A program made the translations under genes and the position numbers. From the NCBI GenBank assembly GCA_002451715.1, contig DKDD01000201.1:1-16779 (forward strand): a DNA stretch of 16,779 bases, given 5' to 3'. Shown in pieces: positions 1-6,759 of this stretch. The notes under the pieces are model-generated. The model was not told the DNA's origin. It saw nothing but the letters and a program-made list of their open reading frames with translations, and searched no databases. The DNA is from Ruminococcaceae bacterium UBA6857 (GTDB lineage Bacteria; Bacillota; Clostridia; Oscillospirales; Acutalibacteraceae). How positions within the stretch are numbered: position 1 is the stretch's first letter; each line of letters begins with the position of its first letter.

Positions 1-2912
1 CCGTCGCCGCCGAAGATCCAAACGGACTTCTTTGAAAGATATTCTTTTTCTTTGAGGATTGAAGCGCAGTTTTCGCAGCCGTCTGCAACCTTTTCAAGTT
101 CTGCAACAAGTGCGTCTGCCGCAGCGGTGTTCTTTTCGCCGTCGTTTACGGTGTCAAGATATGCCTTAGCTGCTGCCTTGAGTGATTCGGGAGCCTGTTC
201 TGCGGAAAGGATATTTTCAACCTTTGCGATGAGAGCGTTGCGGATTGCGTTCTGACCGAGAAGCATTCCGAATCCGTGCTCTGCGTTGTCTTCAAAGAGG
301 GAGTTAGCCCATGCCGGACCGTGACCCTTGCTGTTGACGGTATAGGGTGAAGTTGCTGCCGGACCGCCCCAAATTGAGGAACATCCGGTTGCGTTGGAGA
401 TATACATTCTGTCGCCGAAGAGCTGTGTGATAAGACGTGCATATGCGGTCTCCGCACAGCCTGCGCATGAACCGGAGAACTCAAGAAGCGGAGTCTTATA
501 CTGGCTGCCGATAACGGTATTGTCGGCAACGTCTTCCTTAACGGTAACGTTCTTAACCATGTAGTCGAATACCGGCTGCATGTCATCCTGGCTTTCACGG
601 GAAACCATCTTGAGCGAGTTTGTCTTGCAGACGCCTACGCAGACGCCGCAGCCCATGCAGTCAAGCGGTGAAACAGCGAGGGTGTATTTATAAACGCCCT
701 TGCCCTTGCCGGCCTTTTTGTCAACGATGATTGCGTTCTTCGGAGCGTTGGCTGCTTCTTCTTCGGTGAGGCAGTACGGTCTGATTGTTGCGTGCGGGCA
801 AACATATGAGCACTGGTTGCACTGTGCGCAGGTTGAACCGTCCCAAGCCGGAACCATAACCGCAACACCGCGCTTTTCATATGCCGAAGCGCCCTGTTCA
901 AAAGTACCGTCTGCGTGAGCTTCAAAAGCGGAAACGGGGAGTGCGTCGCCGTCCATGTGGCCTACGGGCTTCATGATTTCGTCAACCATCTTAACGAGTT
1001 TTTCTGCGCCTTCGCTCTTTGCTTCGCAGCAGCAATCTTCTGCGTTTGCCCAATCGGCGGGAACGTCAATCTTAACGTAAGCAGTTGCGCCTGCGTCGAT
1101 TGCCTTTTCGTTCATTTCAACGATTTCTTTACCCTTCTTCATGAACTTCTGGGCTTTTTCTTTCATGTAGCCGATTGCTTCCTCTTCGGGAAGAACCTTT
1201 GAAAGGGAGAAGAAAGCGGACTGAAGAACAGTGTTGGTGCGCTTGCCGAGACCGATTTTTGCTGCAAGGTCGATAGCGTTAACGGTATAAAGCTGAACGT
1301 TGTTGTTTGCAATATATCTCTTTGCTTCGGCATTGAGCTTTTCGGAAAGTTCTTTTTCGTCCCACTGGCAGTTGATGAGGAATACACCGCCGGGCTTAAC
1401 GTCGTTAACCATCTTGTAACCCTTTTCAACATATGAGGGGTTGTGGCAGGCAACGAAGTCAGCCTTGTTGATGTAATACGGGGACTTGATCGGCTTGTCG
1501 CCGAAACGAAGGTGGGAGATTGTGATACCGCCCGTCTTCTTTGAGTCATACTGGAAGTATGCCTGAACAAACTTGTCGGTGTGGTCACCGATGATTTTGA
1601 TGGAGTCTTTGTTTGCGCCAACGGTTCCGTCGCCGCCGAGACCCCAGAACTTGCATTCGATCGTGCCTTCTGCGGCAGTGTTCGGAGCAGCCTTTTCTTC
1701 AAGTGAAAGATAGGTTACGTCGTCGTTGATTCCGATTGTGAAGTGGCGCTTCATTTCTTCCTTGGCAAGTTCGTCATAAACAGCGAATACGCTTGCCGGC
1801 GGAGTGTCCTTTGAACCGAGGCCGTATCTGCCGCCGATAACTTCGATTCCGGTTCTGCCGGTTTCGTTGAGGGCTGCGATAACGTCAAGATAAAGCGGTT
1901 CGCCGAGTGCGCCCGGTTCCTTGGTTCTGTCAAGAACGGCAATCTTCTTTGCTGTTGCCGGAATTGCGGCTGCAAGGTGTTTTGCCGAGAACGGTCTGTA
2001 AAGACGAACCTTAACAAGACCTACTTTTTCGCCCTTAGCGGTGAGGTAATCAATAACTTCTTCGGCAACGTCGCAGATTGAGCCCATAGCGATGATGACT
2101 CTTTCAGCGTCGGGAGCACCGTAGTAGTTGAAGAGGTGATAGTTTGTTCCGAGTTTTTCGTTGACCTTACCCATGTAATCTTCAACGATTTCGGGAACTG
2201 CGTCGTAATACTTGTTGCAGGCTTCTCTGTGCTGGAAGAAAATATCTCCGTTTTCGTGAGAACCGCGCATTACGGGGCGTTCGGGGTTGAGAGCGCGCTT
2301 GCGGAACGCTTCAACAGCGTCCATGTCGCACATTTCTTTAAGGTCTTCGTAATCCCAAACTTTGATTTTCTGAATTTCATGAGAAGTGCGGAAACCGTCA
2401 AAGAAGTTGATGAACGGAACTCTGCCCTTGATTGCTGCAAGGTGAGCAACTGCGCCGAGATCCATAACTTCCTGCGGGTTGGTTTCGGCAAGCATTGCAA
2501 AACCGGTCTGGCGGCAGGCGTAAACGTCTGAATGGTCGCCGAAGATGTTAAGAGCGTGGGAAGCAACGCAGCGGGCCGAAACGTGGAAAACAGAGGGAAG
2601 AAGTTCACCGGCAATCTTATACATGTTCGGGATCATGAGAAGAAGACCCTGAGAAGCGGTATAAGTTGTGGTGAGAGCGCCTGCTGCGAGCGAACCGTGA
2701 ACGGTACCTGCAGCGCCGGCTTCGGACTGCATTTCGGCAACCTTAACGGTTGTTCCGAAGATGTTTTTCATTCCCTGTGCCGACCACTGGTCAACATAGT
2801 CTGCCATGGGGCTTGACGGAGTGATGGGGTAAATACCGGCAACCTCTGTGAAAGCATAGGAGACATATGCGGCAGCATTGTTTCCGTCCATGGTCTTTGA
2901 TTTTCTTGCCAT
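1..2912 (-). CDS. nifJ: Pyruvate:ferredoxin (flavodoxin) oxidoreductase, C-terminus beyond window
   Basis: Cytoplasmic iron-sulfur/TPP enzyme that converts pyruvate and CoA to acetyl-CoA, CO2 and reduced ferredoxin; the central pyruvate-oxidising step of anaerobes. The ATG at 2912 follows AAGGAGGAC, and 970 codons are open to the window edge; the family is about 1170-1190 aa, so roughly 200 residues are missing. Visible in order: pyruvate/CoA domain with YPITPSSPMADYVDQW (residues ~29-44); a WGLGGDGTVGANK segment near 430-445; a two-[4Fe-4S] ferredoxin-like domain with CAQCNQCSYVCPH (~694-706) and CMGCGVCVGVCK (~751-762); then the TPP domain with GSCAGCAE (~812-819), NATGCSSIWGG, and a final IFGGDG that is the start of the Mg/TPP motif. 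No frameshift seen. It has its own promoter, FNR-type palindrome and folded leader upstream, and no gene between it and them. Very confident call. Confidence 0.97.
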   Translation of the reverse strand, partial: MARKSKTMDGNNAAAYVSYAFTEVAGIYPITPSSPMADYVDQWSAQGMKNIFGTTVKVAEMQSEAGAAGTVHGSLAAGALTTTYTASQGLLLMIPNMYKIAGELLPSVFHVSARCVASHALNIFGDHSDVYACRQTGFAMLAETNPQEVMDLGAVAHLAAIKGRVPFINFFDGFRTSHEIQKIKVWDYEDLKEMCDMDAVEAFRKRALNPERPVMRGSHENGDIFFQHREACNKYYDAVPEIVEDYMGKVNEKLGTNYHLFNYYGAPDAERVIIAMGSICDVAEEVIDYLTAKGEKVGLVKVRLYRPFSAKHLAAAIPATAKKIAVLDRTKEPGALGEPLYLDVIAALNETGRTGIEVIGGRYGLGSKDTPPASVFAVYDELAKEEMKRHFTIGINDDVTYLSLEEKAAPNTAAEGTIECKFWGLGGDGTVGANKDSIKIIGDHTDKFVQAYFQYDSKKTGGITISHLRFGDKPIKSPYYINKADFVACHNPSYVEKGYKMVNDVKPGGVFLINCQWDEKELSEKLNAEAKRYIANNNVQLYTVNAIDLAAKIGLGKRTNTVLQSAFFSLSKVLPEEEAIGYMKEKAQKFMKKGKEIVEMNEKAIDAGATAYVKIDVPADWANAEDCCCEAKSEGAEKLVKMVDEIMKPVGHMDGDALPVSAFEAHADGTFEQGASAYEKRGVAVMVPAWDGSTCAQCNQCSYVCPHATIRPYCLTEEEAANAPKNAIIVDKKAGKGKGVYKYTLAVSPLDCMGCGVCVGVCKTNSLKMVSRESQDDMQPVFDYMVKNVTVKEDVADNTVIGSQYKTPLLEFSGSCAGCAETAYARLITQLFGDRMYISNATGCSSIWGGPAATSPYTVNSKGHGPAWANSLFEDNAEHGFGMLLGQNAIRNALIAKVENILSAEQAPESLKAAAKAYLDTVNDGEKNTAAADALVAELEKVADGCENCASILKEKEYLSKKSVWIFGGD

Positions 2913-2955
2913 TGGCTTTGTCCTCCTTAAAATCGGAAATTAACTTTTTCCAAAC

Positions 2956-3000
2956 AGCCGAAGCCTCAAAGGCAAAGTCTGCCCAAAGGCGCACTCGGCT
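2956..3000 (-). promoter_or_regulatory. Folded 5' leader element of the PFOR mRNA
   Basis: Read on the minus strand, this 45-base segment of the PFOR untranslated leader can fold as one arm: AGCCGA (3000-2995) with TCGGCT (2961-2956), GCCT (2990-2987) with AGGC (2966-2963), and GGCA (2983-2980) with TGCC (2974-2971), separated by internal loops. No run of T follows, so it is not an intrinsic terminator. It ends about 35 bases before the ribosome binding site. I do not recognise it as a known riboswitch class; mRNA stabilisation or a regulatory fold are both possible. Confidence 0.4.
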
Positions 3001-3007
3001 ATTATAA

Positions 3008-3021
3008 TTGATATAAATCAA
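3008..3021. promoter_or_regulatory. FNR-type palindrome TTGAT-ATAA-ATCAA upstream of PFOR
   Basis: Perfect 5-4-5 inverted repeat that matches the established FNR (CRP/FNR family) consensus TTGAT-N4-ATCAA. It lies just downstream of the predicted -10 (3030-3035), at about +2 to +15 of the PFOR transcript, a position where a bound protein would block rather than activate. A TATAAT (minus strand, 3006-3001) sits directly next to it, without a recognisable -35, so a second start cannot be excluded. The regulator is not in the window. Confidence 0.5.
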
Positions 3022-3025
3022 CACA

Positions 3026-3067
3026 AAACATTGTATCACCAAATCGGTTATAAGTAAATATGCAAAG
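3026..3067 (-). repeat. Copy 1 of a duplicated 42-bp promoter module
   Basis: Aligns without gaps to 3539-3580 at 35 of 42 positions. The conserved part includes GCATATTTACTT, TAACC, TTTG and AATGTTT on the minus strand, so it extends outside the -35 and -10 hexamers. Copy 1 drives PFOR; copy 2 precedes the zinc-ribbon protein. Confidence 0.6.
3030..3058 (-). promoter_or_regulatory. Predicted sigma-A promoter of PFOR
   Basis: Minus strand: -35 TTTACT (3058-3053), 17-bp spacer, -10 TACAAT (3035-3030) with an extended TGA immediately upstream. The start would fall near 3023, giving a leader of about 110 bases. Confidence 0.6.
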
Positions 3068-3122
3068 GGTTTAAATATTAAAAAAATTCAGAAAAAATCT
3101 TGGCAAATTTCATAAAAGACGG

Positions 3123-3159
3123 AAAAAACCGCCGCAGGACAGAACTCTTGCGGCGGTTT
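3123..3159 (-). terminator. Intrinsic terminator after the zinc-ribbon gene
   Basis: An 11-bp perfect stem (3126-3136 with 3149-3159, core CCGCCGCA/TGCGGCGG), 12-base loop, and a run of six T on the minus strand. It ends the three-gene minus-strand cluster from 4907 and insulates PFOR. Confidence 0.9.
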
Positions 3160-3172
3160 GCTCACTTTCGGA

Positions 3173-3496
3173 TTATAACTTTTTAACCAAACTTGTGTTT
3201 TTGCAATTTTTGCATTTGTATTTTTCAGCGCCGAGTTTTATATACCCTTTTTCTTCGCAATAAGGGCAAGTACATTCGCAAACACCCAAAAGCTGATAAA
3301 CGCCGGCAAGCACAAACGAAACCGCCGCGCAAAAAGCAACAATACCCCATATGCTCCCGAAACCGCCGAATGCCGCAAACGACAGTATTCCTACAACGAT
3401 GCCGATAGAAATAAGCACTGAGGCAAGCTTTTTGTTCTTTTCGGGTTTTCCGATTTCGGTCTTCTTTTCGCCGCATAAAGCCACAAGGCATGACAT
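3173..3496 (-). CDS. Small zinc-ribbon protein with two membrane segments
   Basis: Predicted 107-aa inner-membrane protein. The start at 3496 is chosen because GAAAGGGTG precedes it at normal spacing; the frame remains open further upstream to 3619 but that part has no ribosome binding site and covers a promoter. Two hydrophobic stretches lie at about residues 25-47 and 50-71, then a C-terminal four-cysteine ribbon: CPYC (~77-80) and CKNC (~95-98), which typically binds one zinc. The N-terminal MSCLVALCG adds a further cysteine pair. It is the last gene before a strong terminator; it follows the membrane partner of the HTH-sigma gene after a 119-base gap that holds its own promoter. I do not recognise a named family; a general envelope or zinc-ribbon membrane protein is all I can support. 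Confidence 0.75.
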   Translation of the reverse strand: MSCLVALCGEKKTEIGKPEKNKKLASVLISIGIVVGILSFAAFGGFGSIWGIVAFCAAVSFVLAGVYQLLGVCECTCPYCEEKGYIKLGAEKYKCKNCKNTSLVKKL

Positions 3497-3538
3497 ATGA
3501 TTCACCCTTTCATAATCTTTAAGTTTTGTACTGCTTGC

Positions 3539-3580
3539 AAACATTTTAACATCAAAGAGGTTAAAAGTAAATATGCGAAG
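3539..3580 (-). repeat. Copy 2 of the duplicated 42-bp promoter module
   Basis: Seven mismatches in 42 to 3026-3067. The -35 hexamer is identical, the -10 is TAAAAT here and TACAAT in copy 1, and spacer length is the same. Confidence 0.6.
3543..3571 (-). promoter_or_regulatory. Predicted promoter of the zinc-ribbon gene
   Basis: Minus strand: -35 TTTACT (3571-3566), 17-bp spacer, -10 TAAAAT (3548-3543). The expected start is near 3536, about 40 bases before the ATG at 3496, so this gene can be expressed apart from the sigma-like pair upstream. Confidence 0.6.
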
Positions 3581-3615
3581 AAAAAACTTCAGATTAAGAA
3601 AAGTTACTCGGCTAT

Positions 3616-4455
3616 TCAATACGTTTCATACCCTATTTCGGCCATTTCTTTTTTGATTTCGTTTTCAAATTCATCAAGCGGACAGTTTTTATAAGTGTTA
3701 TAAAATTTTTCTTTGTCTTCTTCAAAAACCGCAAGTCTCCAGCCGTATTTTTCATTAAGCTTTTCAAGAACTTTGACATAAGGTTTTATAAGCTTGTCAA
3801 TGTTTTCTGTCTCGGTCGGTGTTTCGGGTTCGGTTGTGTTATTATAATGATGTGCTTTTGAAGCTCTTTCGGTCACAAAGGTCGCCGAAGCAAAATAATC
3901 GCTTTCTGTTTTTGTTATCTCGATTTCAATATCATAAACCTTGCTTTCTTCGGAAAATATCGTATAACCGAAATTATACGGCGGTGCTTTTTGCGGAGTA
4001 ATGTAATATACATAAACATTGCCCTCTGATTCTTTTACGGGAGAAAAGCGTATGTCTTCGTTCACAAGAGCCGAATCGGTAATTAGGATTGATTCCGGCC
4101 AAGCGTCTTTATCTTCGTTTTCATATGAAAAAACAAAAACGGAAACATTGTTTTTCAAGGTGAAAATGCTGACGGGAATCTTTTTTGAATCACTCAATTT
4201 GTTTTGAATAACTTCACCGTCTTTTGAAATTGCATAAGCCGTAACAGCGGGAAAATGCTGCCCCGTTTTTGTAAAGACACCGAAAATTCCGAACATAAAA
4301 ACAGCCAAAACGCAAAGCGCAATCGGCACGGTTCTTCTGTAAAAACTTTGATGTCCCACCGTCTTTTTTTCGTGTCCGGCGCGATAGGATTCGGAATTTT
4401 CAACCAACTCATCATCAATCGAAGCGATTGAATAAAACAAATCTTTGCTTGTCAT
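3616..4455 (-). CDS. Single-pass membrane protein, putative anti-sigma/sensor partner of the HTH-sigma4 protein
   Basis: A 279-aa protein with a cytoplasmic N-terminus (~residues 1-42, rich in acidic residues: IDDELVEN), one membrane segment (~43-61), and a large outer part of ~215 residues. The outer part has a beta-rich region (~65-200), a Pro/Thr/Glu linker (NTTEPETPTETEN, ~204-217) and a helical C-terminal tail with LEKLNEKYGW; I recall similar tails on exported Firmicute proteins but cannot search. Its ATG overlaps the stop of the upstream HTH-sigma gene as ATGA, so translation is coupled, and GAGGAG lies upstream. Organisation and topology are those of membrane anti-sigma or co-sensor proteins; no catalytic motif is visible. 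The anti-sigma role is inference from context. Confidence 0.8.
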   Translation of the reverse strand: MTSKDLFYSIASIDDELVENSESYRAGHEKKTVGHQSFYRRTVPIALCVLAVFMFGIFGVFTKTGQHFPAVTAYAISKDGEVIQNKLSDSKKIPVSIFTLKNNVSVFVFSYENEDKDAWPESILITDSALVNEDIRFSPVKESEGNVYVYYITPQKAPPYNFGYTIFSEESKVYDIEIEITKTESDYFASATFVTERASKAHHYNNTTEPETPTETENIDKLIKPYVKVLEKLNEKYGWRLAVFEEDKEKFYNTYKNCPLDEFENEIKKEMAEIGYETY

Positions 4456-4907
4456 AACGAACTCCTCTTTTCAAGAAATGATTTAAGTTTTGCCCGCGTT
4501 CTTGAAAGGATTACCCGAACATAAACGGAGTTTATACCGTACTTTTTGCCGATCATATCCGACGTTTCCGTGAAATAATATCGGCGGATGAAAATATTTC
4601 TTTCTCTTTCGGGCAGTATGTTCAAAAATTCATTCAGAACGTCAGAAAGCCGTTCGCGGTCAAAATGTGCGCTTTCGGGAATACACTTTAAAAGTTCGGT
4701 CAATACGGTTTTGTCCGCCGGCTCAAAAAACTCAATCTTAACCGAAAACAAGGCGGCAAGGTTTTTCAGATTTTCATAATTCGGACGGCGGTCATTGTTC
4801 TCCCATTTTGAAACAAGCGCCCTTGAAACAAAAAGGCGGTTTGCAAGCTCTTCCTGAGACATGTTGTTTTGCGTTCGAAGTTTTGCGATTTTTTCTCCGT
4901 ATTCCAA
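4452..4907 (-). CDS. XRE-type HTH fused to a sigma-70 region-4-like domain
   Basis: Cytoplasmic DNA-binding protein of 151 aa. Residues ~4-58 form a Cro/CI HTH (GEKIAKLR, MSQEELANRL, SRALVSKWEN, RRPNYENLKNLA). After a ~30-residue linker, residues ~88-147 resemble sigma-70 region 4 (LPERERNIFIRRYYF, then a recognition helix around SVYVRVILSRTRAKLKSFL). No region-2 domain for core binding or -10 melting is present. Start: the frame has a GTG at 4913, but AGGAGG ends only 1 base before it; the TTG at 4907 has a 7-base spacing and is preferred. Promoter at 4952-4960. The next gene overlaps by four bases. It may work as a regulator that docks on RNA polymerase through region 4, or as a minimal sigma; its function is not established from the sequence. 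Confidence 0.85.
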   Translation of the reverse strand: MEYGEKIAKLRTQNNMSQEELANRLFVSRALVSKWENNDRRPNYENLKNLAALFSVKIEFFEPADKTVLTELLKCIPESAHFDRERLSDVLNEFLNILPERERNIFIRRYYFTETSDMIGKKYGINSVYVRVILSRTRAKLKSFLEKRSSL

Positions 4908-4940
4908 AGTCACGCCTCCTTTATTGATAACAGTCTTTGT

Positions 4941-4953
4941 CTTTCAATGAAAG
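4941..4953. promoter_or_regulatory. Palindrome CTTTC-AAT-GAAAG at the HTH-sigma promoter
   Basis: Perfect 5-3-5 inverted repeat that touches the -10 hexamer and covers the expected start site of the HTH-sigma operon, a usual place for an autoregulatory operator. Short, so chance is possible. Confidence 0.35.
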
Positions 4954-4960
4954 TATATCA
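4952..4960 (-). promoter_or_regulatory. Extended -10 promoter of the HTH-sigma operon
   Basis: Minus strand reads TGATATACT (4960-4952): a TGN extension plus TATACT. No good -35 at 16-18 bp, which fits an extended -10 promoter. The start would be near 4945, ~37 bases before the TTG at 4907. Confidence 0.5.
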
Positions 4961-5004
4961 CAGAAATGTTGTTTCGAAAAGCGACAAATCGTATCATCAA
5001 AAGC

Positions 5005-5031
5005 AAAAAAAAACCGCCGCAAAAGCGGCGG
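5005..5031 (-). terminator. Intrinsic terminator of the radical SAM gene
   Basis: Seven-bp perfect stem CCGCCGC/GCGGCGG (5014-5020 with 5025-5031), four-base loop, then nine T on the minus strand (A run 5005-5013). Confidence 0.9.
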
Positions 5032-5051
5032 AAAACGAAGTATGAAATTTT

Positions 5052-6479
5052 TTATTTTTTGCTTTGTGCTTCGGCCTTTCCTTCGGGCGTGTCGCGGTAA
5101 TACTGGGTTTTCGGATTCGGGTGCTTTGTGCTGTTCCAAATTCTTTCGGCCTGCGGCGCCCATTCGGCGGCAAATTTGTCGCACTTGCTGCAAAGCGATT
5201 CAACCGTCTCTTCGCCGAGCAGGTTTGTTGATTTTGCGCCCGTTTCTTTGATGAGGCTTCTCAAACACTGCGGATTTTCAAGCATCGGGCAGGGACGAAG
5301 ATGGTTGTCATTGAACGGCTGGTTGCGTCTGTATGCCATAAAGAGCGGACTGCGAAGTCCTTCAAGAATCGTTTTTTCTCTGATGTTTGAATCGGAAAAA
5401 TGAATGAAAACACACGGTTCCATATCGCCTGCGGAATTGATGTGAAAGTAGTTTCTTCCGCCGGCAATGCAGCCGCCGACATATTCGCCGTCATCCTGAA
5501 AGTCCATGACAAAAACAGGCTTTCCGGTTTCGCCGTTTCTTGTTTTTCTCAGCCAGTGATACATATATTCTCTTTGTTCCGGGGTTGGGATAAGTTCAAC
5601 CGGAGCGTCGTGACCGACGGGCATAAAGTTGAAGTAAAAACCGAACTTTACACCGAGAGAAATCATGTTGTTCAAAAATTCGTCGCTTGTGACAAGCGGA
5701 ACGTTGTCTCTTGTATAGCAGACGGACATGCCGAAAAGGCAGCCGTGTTTTTTAAGAAGTTTCATTGCGGCGATCGTTTTTTGATAGCTTCCGCCGCCGC
5801 GTCTTGCGTCGTTTGATTTTTCGGTACCCTCAACGCTCAGCGCAAAGGCAATGTTGCCGACGCGAAGGACTTCTTTGCAAAACGCTTCGTCAATGAGCGT
5901 TCCGTTCGTATAAGCGAGGAAAGCGCAGTCCGGGTTTTCTTCGCAAAGGCGGATGATCTCGTCCTTTTTGATCAGCGGTTCGCCGCCCGTGAACATATAA
6001 ACATGGGTTCCGAGTTCTTTTCCCTGTTTCACAACGCTTGCCATTTCTTCAAAAGTAAGGCTTGATTTGTGGCCGTATTCGGCGGCCCAGCAGCCTTTGC
6101 ATTTGCAGTTGCAGGCGCTTGTCGGATCCATAAGAATCAAAAACGGAATGTTGCACTTATAAACGTCGCGGTTTTTGCGAACGGCTTTTGTTCCGTTGAT
6201 TCCCGCACCGAGACCGAGAGCAAGCAGCATCTTTTTAAGAAGACCGCGGTCAAGGTCTTTCAAAAAGCTCATTGCGTAATCGTAGTATACGCCCTCGCCT
6301 TTTTTGATTGCTTTTTTCATTGCTTCAAAATTTTTCTTCGGAAAGGTTTTTCCGCTGAGCTTTTCAACAACCGAAAGAAGCTTCAAAATATTTTTTTGAG
6401 GATTTTTGTCAACATATTTGAGCAGTGCGGCAAGAGTTGCACCGGCAATTTTGCGTTCGGCTTTTTCTTTGTTAGTCAT
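5052..6479 (-). CDS. Radical SAM protein with cysteine-rich C-terminal (SPASM-like) region
   Basis: A 475-aa cytoplasmic enzyme. After a helical N-terminal extension of ~105 residues (uncommon in short radical SAM proteins), the core shows the CxxxCxxC cluster-binding triad Cys123, Cys127, Cys130 in SACNCKCKGCW, and the SAM-binding GGEP at 165-168, followed by YTNGTLI. The C-terminal part has more cysteines (GGCIAGG, GDMEPCVF, RPCPMLENPQC, LCSKCDKF), like the auxiliary-cluster SPASM/twitch regions used on peptide or protein substrates. The ATG at 6479 follows GAGGTG. It is a monocistronic unit with its own promoter and terminator. No precursor peptide gene lies next to it, so the substrate cannot be named. 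It is divergent from the TVP38-like/mntP operon. Confidence 0.9.
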   Translation of the reverse strand: MTNKEKAERKIAGATLAALLKYVDKNPQKNILKLLSVVEKLSGKTFPKKNFEAMKKAIKKGEGVYYDYAMSFLKDLDRGLLKKMLLALGLGAGINGTKAVRKNRDVYKCNIPFLILMDPTSACNCKCKGCWAAEYGHKSSLTFEEMASVVKQGKELGTHVYMFTGGEPLIKKDEIIRLCEENPDCAFLAYTNGTLIDEAFCKEVLRVGNIAFALSVEGTEKSNDARRGGGSYQKTIAAMKLLKKHGCLFGMSVCYTRDNVPLVTSDEFLNNMISLGVKFGFYFNFMPVGHDAPVELIPTPEQREYMYHWLRKTRNGETGKPVFVMDFQDDGEYVGGCIAGGRNYFHINSAGDMEPCVFIHFSDSNIREKTILEGLRSPLFMAYRRNQPFNDNHLRPCPMLENPQCLRSLIKETGAKSTNLLGEETVESLCSKCDKFAAEWAPQAERIWNSTKHPNPKTQYYRDTPEGKAEAQSKK

Positions 6480-6506
6480 CTTAGCACCTCGCTTATCATT
6501 CAGTTT

Positions 6507-6535
6507 AATATACCACAGACACGAAAAAAAGTCTA
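6507..6535 (-). promoter_or_regulatory. Promoter of the radical SAM gene
   Basis: Minus strand: -35 TAGACT (6535-6530), 17-bp spacer, -10 TATATT (6512-6507). The -35 overlaps the 13-bp repeat at 6531-6543. Confidence 0.6.
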
Positions 6536-6543
6536 TACGTTAA
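6531..6543 (+). repeat. 13-bp motif, copy 1 (over the radical SAM -35)
   Basis: GTCTATACGTTAA, one mismatch from GTCTATCCGTTAA at 6716-6728 in the same intergenic region. Candidate operator. Confidence 0.45.
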
Positions 6544-6682
6544 ATGACTAAATTAAATTATAGAAAACCACAATTTTGTTATATTTTACATACGTTTTTT
6601 CAATTTTGCCTCAATTTTCCCGAAAATTATGCGGTACTTTGAACTCTTTCGGATTTTATATAAAATAAATTTTCAAAAACGG

Positions 6683-6711
6683 TTGCTTTTACTCTGCTTT
6701 TATTATATACT
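6683..6711 (+). promoter_or_regulatory. Promoter of the TVP38-like/mntP operon
   Basis: -35 TTGCTT (6683-6688), 17-bp spacer, -10 TATACT (6706-6711). The start is expected near 6718, inside the second copy of the 13-bp motif. The remaining ~280-bp divergent region is AT-rich; I see no yybP-ykoY manganese riboswitch in it. Confidence 0.65.
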
Positions 6712-6715
6712 AATC

Positions 6716-6728
6716 GTCTATCCGTTAA
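6716..6728 (+). repeat. 13-bp motif, copy 2 (over the operon start site)
   Basis: GTCTATCCGTTAA; it covers the predicted +1 of the plus-strand operon, a repressor-like position. Same orientation as copy 1, 185 bp away. Confidence 0.45.
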
Positions 6729-6759
6729 TCGGTAAAATATTGAAAAAGGCGGTGACCGA

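Noticed and set aside
146..2614. Several open frames on both strands inside the PFOR region
   Set aside because: The true PFOR frame is uninterrupted and carries all family motifs; the others are out-of-frame or antisense shadows.
3497..3619. N-terminal extension of the zinc-ribbon protein up to 3619
   Set aside because: It has no ribosome binding site, would overlap the preceding gene, and covers the duplicated promoter module.
6540..6759. Manganese (yybP-ykoY) riboswitch upstream of the mntP operon
   Set aside because: I find neither the conserved loops nor a terminator fold in this AT-rich region.
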